Shown here piece after piece: positions 17,014-25,886 of a DNA stretch of 64,000 nucleotides; position 1 is the first letter of the stretch, and each line of letters starts with the position of its first letter. The notes below the pieces were generated by a model. That model was not told the DNA's origin. It saw only the letters and a program-made list of their open reading frames with translations, and made no database searches. The position numbers were made by a program, and so were the translations under genes. This DNA is from RH-AL1 sp965277735 (lineage in GTDB: Bacteria > Pseudomonadota > Alphaproteobacteria > Rhizobiales > Beijerinckiaceae), in contig CBDIDO010000003.1 of the NCBI GenBank assembly GCA_965277735.1, positions 3,038,001 through 3,102,000 on the forward strand. The letters are read 5' to 3'.

Positions 17014-17640
17014 TGTGAAAATAACAATGGGGCCGCAGGCCACGTCGTCTCTGCACTTGCCCCGTCGCCCTGAGCCTTGGTCCAGTGCGCCGACCGCATG
17101 TGAGGGTCCCCCGGTTTCTCCTCCACCCTGAAGGTGAGGTTCCGGCGTTCATTCGGCGGCTTTCCGAGCCGCCGCGGCAGCGTATTCGTTCGGCGTCTTC
17201 CAGCCAAGCGACGTGTGAGGACGGCTCTCGTTGTATTCCCTCCGCCAAGCCTCGATCTTGGTCCTGGCGTCGACCAGCGACGAGAACCAATGCGTGTTCA
17301 GGCATTCGTCGCGTAGGCGGCCGTTGAACGATTCCACGAAGGCGTTGTCGGTTGGCTTGCCAGGCCGGCTGAAGTCCAGCGTGACGGCGCTCTCGTAGGC
17401 CCAGCGGTCGAGCGCTTTCGAGACGAACTCCGGGCCGTTGTCGACACGGATGGTTCTCGGAGCGCCTCGCCTCACCGCGATCCGTGTCACCGCGTCGACG
17501 ACCTGCTCGCCCTTGATCCCCTGATCGACCTCGATCGTCAGAGCCTCGCGCGTATACGCATCGACGACGGTCAGCGCCCGCAAGCGTCTTCCATCGAACA
17601 AGACCGCGCAGGGCTTCGTCCTCGACATACGTGAAACGAA
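16984..17640 (-). mobile_element. IS3-family element relic with the 3' half of its transposase
   Basis: The minus-strand frame 17149-17652 encodes the C-terminal part of an IS3-type OrfB integrase: LTVVDAYTREALTIEVDQG, then IRVDNGPEFVSKALDRW (second catalytic Asp) and NAFVESFNGRLRDECLN (Glu), ending near TPNEYAAAAARKAAE. The first catalytic Asp and the whole OrfA are missing, so the upstream end was deleted at about 17630-17640. The element's terminal end lies against the truncated MerR gene at about 16984. It cannot move on its own. Confidence 0.75.
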
Positions 17641-17819
17641 ACTAAGCTGCATAATACGTGAGCATTAAAACTTGGTAATCTTTGTTCTCAGACGGTCTGA
17701 ACATCACGTTTTTTGAGAAAGCTGATGTGTCGCATGACGATGCTGTGCGACACGACTTGTCGGACGCAACCTTGGTGGCAGTCCCCGATGGGTGCCGACC
17801 GCGGTTCGTAGAAAGACGT

Positions 17820-18161
17820 ATGATTATGGGATCAGGTACACTTCTCGGCACTCTTGCATTTGGGACGCTCGGCATCGGGCTCATCGCTTTGATCTGGCAC
17901 TTCACCTCGATGCTACGCGATCCAGCGCATCGTTTTCACGCGCGAAATATTTTCGTTGGGAATGGGAAGGCGGCGGCCACCAGCACTGCAGAACAGGCCG
18001 AGCCAGGGTCGCAGCTTTCCAAGCCTTTGATGGTCCGACTAAACGAGTCCATCGACTCTCAGCATGAGGTCGATCCCTCCTTGGTGTCGACACAGGCCCA
18101 TCGTGTGGAAGCTTTCCAAAGCGAAAGAGTCGCTTCTTCGACGAACGTCAAAGCGGCTTAA
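17820..18161 (+). CDS. Small membrane-anchored protein, unknown function
   Basis: 113 residues from the ATG at 17820; the frame is open further upstream to 17682 but that part overlaps no ribosome site. One hydrophobic helix near the N-terminus (GTLLGTLAFGTLGIGLIALI) is followed by WHFTSMLRDPAHRFHARN and a polar Ser/Glu-rich tail. A single-span protein with a cytosolic or periplasmic tail of about 80 residues. No family recognised. A small gene follows on the same strand. Confidence 0.5.
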   Translation: MIMGSGTLLGTLAFGTLGIGLIALIWHFTSMLRDPAHRFHARNIFVGNGKAAATSTAEQAEPGSQLSKPLMVRLNESIDSQHEVDPSLVSTQAHRVEAFQSERVASSTNVKAA

Positions 18162-18228
18162 GGCGCACGGCGAGCTGGCTGATTGATGCAATCACGCTCG
18201 CGTCTCGGATCCTACTCGGAGGTTTTGA

Positions 18229-18492
18229 ATGAAGAGTTTCTCTGATCAAATTTTGCCTGGGCCTGTGCGGCAATCTTTGCAACGGTGGAGCGACCTTCAC
18301 GTCAATCCCTCCGAGTTCCCACTGACCCTCGAACAAGCTCAAGACCATGCTGACGCGTTCATGCGAGCGGCAGCCGTTCAAAGCATTACCGCTCGGCAAG
18401 TAGAAGAGGCTATCCCAGGGCGTGACTTGCGAGACCTTATGTTTTTGAAAATGAGGGAGTCTGTTGATGAGAGGATGGCCCCCGGAAAATGA
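18229..18492 (+). CDS. Small soluble hypothetical protein
   Basis: 87 residues with a good GGAGG site before the ATG. It starts MKSFSDQILPGPVRQSLQRW and continues helical (EFPLTLEQAQDHADAFMRAA, then RQVEEAIPGRDLRDLMFLK). The composition is ordinary for a real protein. No family recognised. Same direction as the genes on both sides (17820 and 18613). Confidence 0.6.
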   Translation: MKSFSDQILPGPVRQSLQRWSDLHVNPSEFPLTLEQAQDHADAFMRAAAVQSITARQVEEAIPGRDLRDLMFLKMRESVDERMAPGK

Positions 18493-18612
18493 CCAGGAGT
18501 TCGATAGCCGTGGGTCGAGACGTCTCTGCGGCTAATGACGCGCAGCTTTCGGGCAACCATACTTGGTGCAGACCCTTGAGGAGGTGAGCATTTGGCTCCA
18601 GGGAGAAACGCA

Positions 18613-18891
18613 GTGAAGATATCGAATCTTGGCTTTGCTTTAGCTGCCGTCATCGTGTTGGCCGGTTCTGGGGGTGCCTTTGCTGCCGAAGGTGCGGCAA
18701 CCGGAAACGCAACGTCGACCCCAGCCGGACCCGCAGGTGATAATAGCGGACCCACAAAATCCGGAACCGGCACATCTTCCTCCATGACCGGGAACCACTC
18801 GATGAGCAGCGGTAGCGGCGGGACGATGAGATCTGGTGATAAGATGCCGACGGACGGTGGCCCTTCGGGCAGCATGTCAAACAAGAACTGA
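18613..18891 (+). CDS. Small exported Ser/Gly/Thr-rich protein with Met and His
   Basis: 92 residues. GTG 18613 is preferred over the upstream TTG because GGGAGAAA stands in front of it. The signal peptide (VKISNLGFALAAVIVLAGSG, cleaved after AFA) is followed by a low-complexity mature part: TSTPAGPAGDN, then SSSMTGNHSMSSGSGGTMRS. It is similar in design to the Met-rich proteins at 9956 and 20634, though poorer in Met. Periplasmic. Confidence 0.6.
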   Translation: MKISNLGFALAAVIVLAGSGGAFAAEGAATGNATSTPAGPAGDNSGPTKSGTGTSSSMTGNHSMSSGSGGTMRSGDKMPTDGGPSGSMSNKN

Positions 18892-19658
18892 TACCGAAAA
18901 AGGCGGCATGGCAAATTGTGCCATTCCGCGTTGGGCCTTTTCATTCTCGGTCTGCCCATCCTTCGATGCGACTGGTGGGTTGTCGCGCTCCTGACGTGTC
19001 GAAACGCAATATGCGTAGCCTCCGTAGCGGCGGAGTTTCAGAGCAACTCTTTGATCCTCATCCTGCTATTGCGGCACTTGGGCTGGTGCTTTTGCGCTCA
19101 CGCCACGCTCGATTGCATCTGACAACACGGGATAGAAATAGTCACGGCGCCCCGACGATCGCATGGCCTGGGGCCTGGCGAATTGACTTGCCGCATGAGC
19201 CACGGGTACACGCGCAGGCTTCGCGCATGAAGCCGGCTCTATCATGATGGCGCAGAAGCGACGAAGCGACACGGCATGGCACGGGCCCTTAGCCCTTACA
19301 CCAGCCACAAAGAGCGCGTTACTCACCGCGGTTCTTGTCAGTGACTGGATCAACCGCTTCGTATCGATTCCTTCACCGATAGTGCAGATTGCGCTGGGCG
19401 TTCTATTGGCCGTTGCCGTCGGTTGATCTATCGCCCGAGATCTTCTTTCTCATCTGCATTCCGCCTCTGCTATTCCTTGACGGCTGGCGCATCCCAAAGC
19501 GGTCTTCGAGAACAAGACCGATCCAAGGCCCCCCCCCCGCTGCCCGCCACACCAAATAAGATGCAAACGAAACAACGCGCACAATCACAGTGCCGGGCCA
19601 ACTTGGCGCCAACAAGCGGTCTAAGCGCTGTGGTTGTGGTATTGGTTTGATCGAGTGT
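18892..19658 (+). pseudogene. Non-coding stretch with a relic of a CPA1 Na+/H+ antiporter (about 19280-19505)
   Basis: Two plus-strand frames join to an antiporter N-terminus: ALLTAVLVSDWINRF then PSPIVQIALGVLLAVAV in one, and VDLSPEIFFLICIPPLLF then LDGWRIPKR in the other, which is the typical first part of NhaP/YjcE-type exchangers. After a poly-C tract at about 19531 no plus-strand match is seen. The minus strand at 19520-19610 gives GTVIVRVVSFASYLVWR, weakly like a later antiporter helix, so a rearranged relic is possible. I see nothing firm at 18892-19280. Confidence 0.45.
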
Positions 19659-20117
19659 TTAGCTCGTCAGCTTTTCGGCAGCCTTGGCGAATAGGCCCTT
19701 GCCGTTGTCGATCGAAGCACCGAGCTGCTTGACCAGACCAAGTTCGTCGGATGAGCCCCAACGTTCGACAATCTTGCCGTTCTCGTAACGGCCGATCTGC
19801 AAGCCACGAGCCTCGATGGTCTTGCCGGTTGGCGCGATGCCGAGGAACTCGCCCTTATGCGTGCCGTGGATCTTGTAGGCCATCGCCAGACTGTTATCGT
19901 CCTGAACAATGTGGTCGACCGTGACCTTCAAGTCCGGGAAGGCAGTCCGCATCATCGTGAAGAACTTGATGAAGCCTTCCGGCCCGGTGCTCTGGCCCGG
20001 TGCGGGGTCGTGATCGACGACGTTGTTGGCGAAGATATCTTTCAGGGCCTGCAGATTGCCGGTTGAGACGGCTTCGCCAAGTTTCTGAGTCGTGTCGAGG
20101 TTTTGTTCCTTGCTCAT
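19659..20117 (-). CDS. SnoaL-like ester cyclase-fold protein
   Basis: 152 residues. The ATG at 20117 is preceded by GAAGGAG at the right distance; the frame is open for 25 more codons upstream without support. The protein has the SnoaL-like layout: an N-terminal helix, NVVDHDPAPGQSTGPEGFIK, then FFTMMRTAFPDLKVTVDHIV and GIAPTGKTIEARGLQIGRYE, then IVERW. Such small cone-fold proteins (ester cyclase, DUF1486 type) often have no proven substrate. Predicted cytosolic. It stands alone. Confidence 0.8.
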   Translation of the reverse strand: MSKEQNLDTTQKLGEAVSTGNLQALKDIFANNVVDHDPAPGQSTGPEGFIKFFTMMRTAFPDLKVTVDHIVQDDNSLAMAYKIHGTHKGEFLGIAPTGKTIEARGLQIGRYENGKIVERWGSSDELGLVKQLGASIDNGKGLFAKAAEKLTS

Positions 20118-20633
20118 AAATAACTCCTTCTTCGCAATCGCTTGATCACGTGCGCGAAGGAACTCGCTTGGGCGCTTTTTGATCCCGCGCAATTAGCGAG
20201 CAGAAAGCTAGGACATTCGCGTTGATGCTCTCCGCCGCCGAGCCCGGCGTTCCCTGAAATCGCCTCCAAGCAAATTGCGAAAAGTCTCGGAACAAGCCGT
20301 CATTCGCAGGCGAGTTAGCCGACAAAACCTTATCTACCCATGTGAAATGACGGGATCGTTTGGTGCGCGGCTGCTGCTGAAACGCAAAAAGCGATATTCG
20401 CCGCGATCCTGTGGCTGACCTGCTGATCGAGATGCCAGTTAGCACGTGCTCTTCGTAAGCGCTCATGTCGAGATAAGGCGCATAACTACTATCTAAATTT
20501 GGACTCTTGCCAATGCTGGGACGCGCTACGTTGCGGGCGCGGCGTTGGTTTCGTTATCAATCAGGAATATTGTTCTTGAAATCATTCCCTTCTCGCGTAT
20601 TCGTTCTTCCGTAGTCAAACATTTGAGGAACAC
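20118..20633. other. Intergenic region without a recognised gene
   Basis: About 515 bases between divergent genes. Frames on the minus strand (20146-20466) are Arg/Ser-rich and not convincing. The segment must hold the promoters of both the SnoaL-like gene and the Met-rich gene. No clear dyad seen. Confidence 0.35.
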
Positions 20634-20864
20634 ATGCTTAAGACATTCACGATCATCGCCGCGACCGCATTCGCTGCTGCCGCGCTCCCGTCCGTGGCCT
20701 TCGCTCAGACGGAGAAGGGCGCGATGGGCGGCGACTCGATGTCCAAGGGATCTATGGGGGACATGAAGAGCAAGCCCATGATGATGAAAAAGCATAAGAT
20801 GATGCATCACAGCATGCACCGCGGCATGATGAAGAAGCCGATGACCAGCGGCGGCGGCATGTAA
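20634..20864 (+). CDS. Met/His/Lys-rich small exported protein
   Basis: 76 residues with GAGGAA before the ATG. The signal peptide (LKTFTIIAATAFAAAALPSV, cleaved after AFA) is followed by a mature chain rich in Met, His and Lys: MGGDSMSKGSMGDMKS, then MMMKKHKMMHHSMHRGMMKK. It resembles small 'pentapeptide MXKDX' proteins and Met-rich copper buffers. Periplasmic, likely binding Cu(I) or acting in metal stress; inferred from composition. A hairpin lies 6 bases after the stop. Confidence 0.75.
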   Translation: MLKTFTIIAATAFAAAALPSVAFAQTEKGAMGGDSMSKGSMGDMKSKPMMMKKHKMMHHSMHRGMMKKPMTSGGGM

Positions 20865-20870
20865 TCAGGC

Positions 20871-20897
20871 TGAGGCCCAGGCGTTCTCTGGGCCTCA
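20871..20897 (+). terminator. Hairpin after the Met-rich gene
   Basis: TGAGGCCCAG and CTGGGCCTCA form a perfect 10-bp stem with a 7-base loop directly after the stop of the gene at 20634. No T run follows (AAACC), so it may act as a weak terminator or as an RNA-stabilising 3' hairpin. Confidence 0.6.
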
Positions 20898-21198
20898 AAC
20901 CATACTCCGCGTCTTCACGATGCAGGGAGCCGGCCGTCCGACCATCGGCGCCCTGTCCGTTTGACCGCCAACATCCGCAGCCCCGAAACCTCAGCAATCG
21001 AAGCAGTGATCCGAAAGGCCGCGACTCGAGCCGCATTCGCTTCCGCCTACTGGAGACACATCTCTCGAGATCGACTGCATTGGCGCTTCCATTTCGCATA
21101 TCCACTATTGAAAACGGTGGGATGAATCGTTCCGCGGCTTGGGTAGGGTTTCTAACCGGCTCTAGCCCCGAGTCGGGATCCTCCACACTATCACCTCA

Positions 21199-21225
21199 GG
21201 CCGCGCCCCCCGGCGCGGCCTTTTT
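21199..21225 (+). terminator. Rho-independent terminator
   Basis: A 9-bp GC stem (GGCCGCGCC with GGCGCGGCC), a 4-base loop and five T. It lies 15 bases before the esterase start and 300 bases after the last gene, so what it terminates is unclear; the 20898-21198 stretch has no convincing protein gene and could be a small RNA. Confidence 0.75.
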
Positions 21226-21240
21226 GGTCTCAGCGACGCG

Positions 21241-22215
21241 GTGGCATTGCGCTTGTTTTTGAAGTCCGACGTACACAGAGTTCCGACTTATCGGCTGGAC
21301 GAGCTGCGAGACTTCGGCTCGAACCCGGGTCGGCTCAGAGCTATGATTTACGTACCTGAACGACTTCCACCAGGCTCTCCGGTAGTCGTCGTCCTTCATG
21401 GGGGCTCCCAATCGGCCAAGGACTACGACACGGGTTCGGGCTGGTCTCGGCTCGCGGATCGGTTTCGATTTGCGCTTTTGTTTCCGGAGCAGCAGCGGTC
21501 GAACAACGTGGCGCTCTGCTTCAATTGGTACGAGGCCGGCGACAACCGACGCTCGGGTGGAGAGGCCCTTTCCATAGCGCAGATGGTCGAAGCGCTTGTC
21601 GTCGCCCATCGCCTCGATCGCCGAAGAATTTATGTGACTGGTATGTCCGCGGGCGGAGCAATGTCGGCCGTCATGATGGCGACCTATCCAGAGGTGTTTG
21701 CCGGTGGCGCCATGATCGCCGGCGTAGCCTACGGCAGCGCGACCGATGCTTTTCAAGCGATGGACCGGATGCACGGGCTTGGCGGCCCGTCCGCCCGCGA
21801 GCTTGAAGCGAGAGTGCGAGGCGCGTCGCTGCACGAGGGTCCCTGGCCCACCCTTTCGATTTGGCACGGCACCGCCGATCGCACCGTCGATGTCTCCAAT
21901 GTCGAGACCGTCCTCGGGCAGTGGTGCCGCCTACACGGTCTGGGAGTGGAACCGACCCGTTGTGAGGTTGCCGATGGGTATCCGCGGCGCGTTTGGTGCG
22001 AAGCCGATGGCCGTGAACTCGTAGAAGCTTACGCCATCACGGGTATGGGCCATGGGACGCCCTTGGAGACGCGCGGCATCGACGGCTTCGGTGTGAGTGG
22101 TTCGTTCATGCTCGACGTTCGCATCGGCTCGACTTTGCGCATCGCTCGTTTTTGGGGGATCGCGCCGCCCGAACCGATCGCCCAACTCGCCGTGGAAATA
22201 GCGGAAACTCGTTAG
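21241..22215 (+). CDS. PHB-depolymerase-family esterase (LpqC-like)
   Basis: 324 residues from GTG 21241. The N-terminal LRDFGSNPGRLRAMIYVPER, then PVVVVLHGGSQSAKDYD, NWYEAGDNRRSGGEALSIAQ and the nucleophile elbow YVTGMSAGGAMSAVM are typical of the PHB depolymerase/LpqC esterase family. The catalytic Asp region is WHGTADRTVD and the His is in ITGMGHGTPL. No signal peptide is seen, so it is probably a cytosolic esterase or an intracellular PHB depolymerase. Family members often have a His in LHG(C/G) and act on short polyesters or feruloyl esters. A terminator lies just upstream, so its promoter overlaps it or is weak. Confidence 0.8.
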   Translation: MALRLFLKSDVHRVPTYRLDELRDFGSNPGRLRAMIYVPERLPPGSPVVVVLHGGSQSAKDYDTGSGWSRLADRFRFALLFPEQQRSNNVALCFNWYEAGDNRRSGGEALSIAQMVEALVVAHRLDRRRIYVTGMSAGGAMSAVMMATYPEVFAGGAMIAGVAYGSATDAFQAMDRMHGLGGPSARELEARVRGASLHEGPWPTLSIWHGTADRTVDVSNVETVLGQWCRLHGLGVEPTRCEVADGYPRRVWCEADGRELVEAYAITGMGHGTPLETRGIDGFGVSGSFMLDVRIGSTLRIARFWGIAPPEPIAQLAVEIAETR

Positions 22216-22395
22216 GATCCGTCCGAAAGCGGATCGTTCGCCACGACCTTCAGGAGCGAGTTCTTTACGAAGGGCGCGAACACGATCGACGATGTGGCTC
22301 ATCACGATCCTGATCCGCGAGGTGTCCCGATTGTCCTTGTGAACGGTCAGCCAGATGCCGGGGGTCGGGGCGTGATCGACGAGTTCACAGCCAAT
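22210..22395 (-). pseudogene. C-terminal relic of a LysR-family regulator
   Basis: Read on the minus strand, this piece encodes TPGIWLTVHKDNRDTSRIRI, then VMSHIVDRVRALRKELAPEG. It nearly repeats the end of the intact LysR protein at 29241 (ASIWLTVHKDNRDTARIRTV, then MTHIIDHLRALREELAPEG). No DNA-binding domain is present upstream. It therefore marks an old second copy of that regulator. Confidence 0.65.
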
Positions 22396-22413
22396 CCGCG
22401 TCCTGGCGATATC

Positions 22414-23007
22414 ATGATGGAAGACAAGCCGCCGGAGTCGACGCGCGCCAACTTATCGGCGCGCCAGCAAGGATCAGGACCTCGCCGGCGCCCTGCCGCG
22501 GAAGACAACGCCGGCACGATAAGCTCGGGCGGAAATATCACCAACGCCACGCGCCAGCAGATCAAGACGCTGCAGAACAGTCGGGGCGACTGGACGCCGG
22601 ATGAGCAGGATGCGCTGACAAGTGTGATCCGAGGCACGACGACGAACAACCTGCTGCGCCAACCTGGAAAATTCTCGCCGGAAGGGAACGGGCTGACGGC
22701 GCGGCAGGACGCTTTCGGCACGTTAACCGGGTTCCCGTGTAGGCGGCCCACGGGTGGTTTGACGACTGCGGTCGTGCCGGTGGTTGGTTTTGTCGCTAAG
22801 CGCATAGCCGACGCCGCCATCACCCGAGGCGCTGCCAGCGTGGGCGACCTATTCCGAGCCGGTGGCGATCGATCGGCGCTGACGCGCGCGCCGAATACCT
22901 TCCAGCAGTTCGTCGCGAGCGCGGCGAGCCCCGATCTGCCGCAAGCCTTGGCGCGCTCTATGCGGCAAAGCCTCCTTTCTGATCACCCCAGGCTGTCGAG
23001 TAAGTAA
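22414..23007 (+). pseudogene. Relic of a phage-type structural protein (C-terminal part)
   Basis: The frame is open from 22294, but the first 40 codons overlie the LysR relic, so ATG 22414 or later is more likely. The protein has TISSGGNITNATRQQIKTLQ, WTPDEQDALTSVIRGTTTNN and a Gly/Ala segment (VVPVVGFVAKRIADAAITRG), a pattern I associate with C-terminal regions of prophage proteins in this order. A stretch at about 22720-22770 looks scrambled, as if by small indels. Most likely a decayed prophage fragment. Confidence 0.35.
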
Positions 23008-23109
23008 AAATACGCAGTCGCCACTGTGACTGCATTGAAACAGAGCTGCTTATAAGTATCCCGCTAAAAACTTGATTGCTTTAAATCAATTCGAGATTTA
23101 CTGTCGCTA

Positions 23110-23274
23110 ATGGACCTCTTGGATCAGCAGCACGGCGAGGATATTGAGCGCGCCTGCCATCAGGTCGAGGTGTTCCCGCGAAAGCGTTCTTGGTACAACG
23201 CCGCCCTGCTAGCCTTCCTTATCGGGCCAGGAATTATCGGGGTCGCCATCATGGGGTGGCTCAAAACCCGGTAG
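23110..23274 (+). CDS. Small single-span membrane protein (54 residues)
   Basis: ATG 23110 to TAG 23274. A polar N-terminus (MDLLDQQHGEDIERACHQVE) precedes one hydrophobic helix (YNAALLAFLIGPGIIGVAIM) and a short tail (GWLKTR). The layout is that of a real small inner-membrane protein. Family unknown. The preceding 100 bases are AT-rich and may hold its promoter. Confidence 0.5.
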   Translation: MDLLDQQHGEDIERACHQVEVFPRKRSWYNAALLAFLIGPGIIGVAIMGWLKTR

Positions 23275-23344
23275 CTGCACGCGAGCTTTTTAGGGCGCTG
23301 CGAAAGGTGCCGCGGTGCTCCTCGCAAAACCACTATACCGAATG

Positions 23345-23910
23345 TCAGGCGGCCCCTTCGATGAAGCCGGCGATATTGCCGAGCATCGACGTGTCCTCGC
23401 CGGCCATGGCGTCCATCGATGCCATCCACTGCGTCACCAAGGACGCGATCCCTTTCTCGGCCGTGCCCTCGGCGGGGCCAAGTAGATCATCGCCGCCTCG
23501 CCGTTGCGATGGCAGCGGCCCGCGATCTGAGCCAGTTGGATCGCGCATGTCGTGAACGATCAGGGCGCGTGCGCGCTCGCCGCCGGGCATCTCGTTGCGG
23601 TGGCGAGATCGACTCGGTTACGGTTAAGACCAATAGCGTCGAGTCGCCCTGTCTGGAAAATGATCCGGGTCGCCTCGTTCGCGTCGCCGCCTTGCTCGCT
23701 GTTGATCTAGCCGACACGCGCGCCCCACCAGCTTGGCGGCAAGCGTGGCGCTCGGTTCAAGAAGCGCCAACCAGAATGCGACTTGCCGATCGGCCTCGAG
23801 AAGATCCTGCGCGAAGTCGGCCGTGCCAGATACAATAGGAGGCTGGCCCTCTGTCGGAAGCGCTTCTCGGCGGCTCAGCCTGACCGCCGACGCGCTGCCG
23901 CCGAGCAAGC
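23345..23910 (-). pseudogene. Decayed SNF2-like helicase fragment
   Basis: No single frame works. One minus-strand frame gives LAQIAGRCHRNGEAAMIYLA, resembling the last helicase motif (QxxGRxHRxG), and another gives AEGTAEKGIASLVTQWMASM, resembling the conserved AEGTVEEKIA block after it in SNF2-family helicases. Both lie in the expected order. Upstream material (23600-23900) is Arg-rich and not readable. I take this as a heavily damaged C-terminal helicase relic, perhaps phage-derived. Confidence 0.4.
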
Positions 23911-24082
23911 CGAACTCGCGCCCTGTCGCCCCATAGAGCCGCCGCTCGTCGTAGCGTGGCGCCCTCGGAGACAGCTCACGCTGGGCCGCCCGCGATATCG
24001 CTCGGGCGTCGCCGCATGCCGCTCGCGCGATCGCCCTTGTGCAACAGGCCGGCCATGACGCAGCGATTGCGCGTGTTGGCTA

Positions 24083-25229
24083 GTGCACCGACTCTGACGG
24101 CACAGCGAGCTTTGTCCTGATGGCCTTCGCAGTGGCTGTCCAGACGAAGGGCCTTGGGCTCTTGTTGGTCGCGGCAATGTAGCGGGTGATGGCCTCTTCG
24201 AGATCATCGACGGAGCGGAAGACGCCCCGCTTCAGGCTCTGCCGGGTGAGCCGAGAGAAGAAGCCTTCGACGGCGTCGAGCCATGAGCAAGAGGTCGGCG
24301 TGAAGTGGAACGTCCATCGCGGATGCGCCGCGAGCCAGGCCAGCACCTTCGGGATGCTTGTGGGCAGCATAGTTGTCGAGGATGGCGTGGATGATCTTGC
24401 CTGGCGGCACGGATCGCTCGACGGTGCGATGAAGCCGATGAACTCCTGGTGCCGGTGTAGGGGCACGCAGCGGCCGATGACCTTGCCTTCGAGAACGCTG
24501 AGCGCCGCGAACAGGGTCGTGGTGCCCCCGGATCAAGTCCGGGGCAGGCTGTTGCGCTTGTAGTCATGCGTGAAGGTCGCGCACTTGCCCCGCTTCACGG
24601 CAAGCCGGGCTGCGTGCGGTCGAGCGCCTGGATCTGGCTCTTCTCGTCGATGGAGACCACCACAGCATGGCGCGGCGGGTTCATGTAGAGTCCGACGACG
24701 TCGTCGAGCTTGGCGGCGAAGTCGGGATCGGTCGAGCGCTTGAAGGTCCTGATGCGATGCGGCTGCAGCCCGTGAGCGGACTAGATGCGCTGGACGGTTC
24801 GCAGCGAGAGGCCCATCGCCTTGGCCATTGCACGGCCCGTCCAGTGCGTGACGGCACCGGGCGGCGCCTGCAAGGTGCGCTCGACTACGGCGTGGACCTT
24901 GGCCTGCGGCACCGGCGGAATGCCGGGCGCACGCGTCTTGTCGCGCAGCAGACCTACAAGGCCCACTTCGGCGTAGCGCCGCTGCAGCGCCACACCATGG
25001 GTCGGCTGACGCCGACCCGGTCGGCGATCTCCAGCACCGGCAGATGGTCTGCCGATACGAGGACCATCTGCGCCCGCTGGACATGCTTCACGGGGCGGCG
25101 GCGGTCCTCGATGACCTCGCGCGACCCAGCACGATCTCGAGCCGAGAGGAGAAGCGAGACGGTCTGTGCCATCTCGCGAGACTCGCACGGATCAAACGCC
25201 GCGTAAATCCTCTGATCGCGTCAGTGCAC
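24083..25229 (-). mobile_element. IS630-family element with a frameshifted transposase
   Basis: Ends CTAGTGCACCGAC (left) and CTAGTGCACTGAC (right, inward) are inverted repeats flanked by TA at 24081-24082 and 25230-25231. The transposase is readable only across four or more minus-strand frames: VEIDRRRPVKHVQRAQMVLV-like start with EIADRVGVSRPMVWR, then DKTRAPGIPPVPQAKVHAVV, SIDEKSQIQALDR (first Asp), HAILDNYAAHKH (second Asp) and SWLDAVEGFFSRLTRQSLKR. Catalytic residues remain but several frameshifts make it inactive. A short relic of a similar gene is at about 14665. Confidence 0.8.
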
Positions 25230-25303
25230 TAGGATGGTGAAAGGGACCGGCGCGAGACGCCGTCGAACCTGATCAGGCCCCTCGGCTGTAAAACGTCGAA
25301 GGT

Positions 25304-25510
25304 TTATCGTCCGACATGCTCAACTCTCGCGTCGTGAGTGACAAATGCCTCTGCTTCACGCGCGTGCAGCAGATCCGTTTTTCTGTTCCAGCGATGGTGC
25401 GGGCTGATCCCCTCGGGATGCGGTTTCTGCAGTCGCATCATCAAAATAATGCCAGAAAGGGCGAACAGCCCTGAAACAAGAACAACTACGGCGAGTGGCC
25501 AGAACTGCAC
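25304..25510 (-). CDS. Small membrane protein of a two-gene unit
   Basis: 68 residues from a GTG preceded by AAAGGAG. One hydrophobic helix (FWPLAVVVLVSGLFALSGII) is followed by LMMRLQKPHPEGISPHHRWN and a His/Glu-rich tail. It follows the small membrane gene at 25539-25688 on the same strand with a 28-base gap, so the two are probably one operon. Family unknown; similar pairs of tiny membrane proteins occur near cytochrome oxidases, but none is present here. Confidence 0.55.
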   Translation of the reverse strand: MQFWPLAVVVLVSGLFALSGIILMMRLQKPHPEGISPHHRWNRKTDLLHAREAEAFVTHDARVEHVGR

Positions 25511-25538
25511 GAAATGGCTCCTTTGAGGTGATCGAAAA

Positions 25539-25688
25539 TCAGTGGTGGGTCGGGAACATGACCGAATAGCCGTAGACGAGGGAAAACCCGATCAAGATCA
25601 ATAGGACTGACACGCCGAGGACGATGGGCATGCGCCTGCTGTTCTCGCCTTGTCGGGCGTCGGTCGCGGTCTTCACCGTTGTCGTCAC
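25539..25688 (-). CDS. Small single-span membrane protein (49 residues)
   Basis: GTG at 25688 with GGAG 7 bases upstream. A polar Thr/Arg-rich start (VTTTVKTATDARQGENSRRM) leads into one strongly hydrophobic helix (PIVLGVSVLLILIGFSLVYG) and ends YSVMFPTHH. The competing, longer frame over the same bases is Arg-rich and not credible. First gene of a unit with 25304-25510. Confidence 0.5.
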   Translation of the reverse strand: MTTTVKTATDARQGENSRRMPIVLGVSVLLILIGFSLVYGYSVMFPTHH

Positions 25689-25886
25689 GAAGCATCTCCA
25701 TATCCACGCTGAGTGATAAGTCCGCCGTCGGGATAGGTGTCCGCCGTCGGGATAGGTCCTGCGTCATCTTAGCTGCACTCCACAAAAGCTTTTGGGGTAT
25801 TCAAAAGCGGAAGCTGACCTAAGCCAGTTTCTCGGAACTTGAGTGGGACGACTTCTTTCGCCGCCAAACGGATCGAAGGAGCAACC

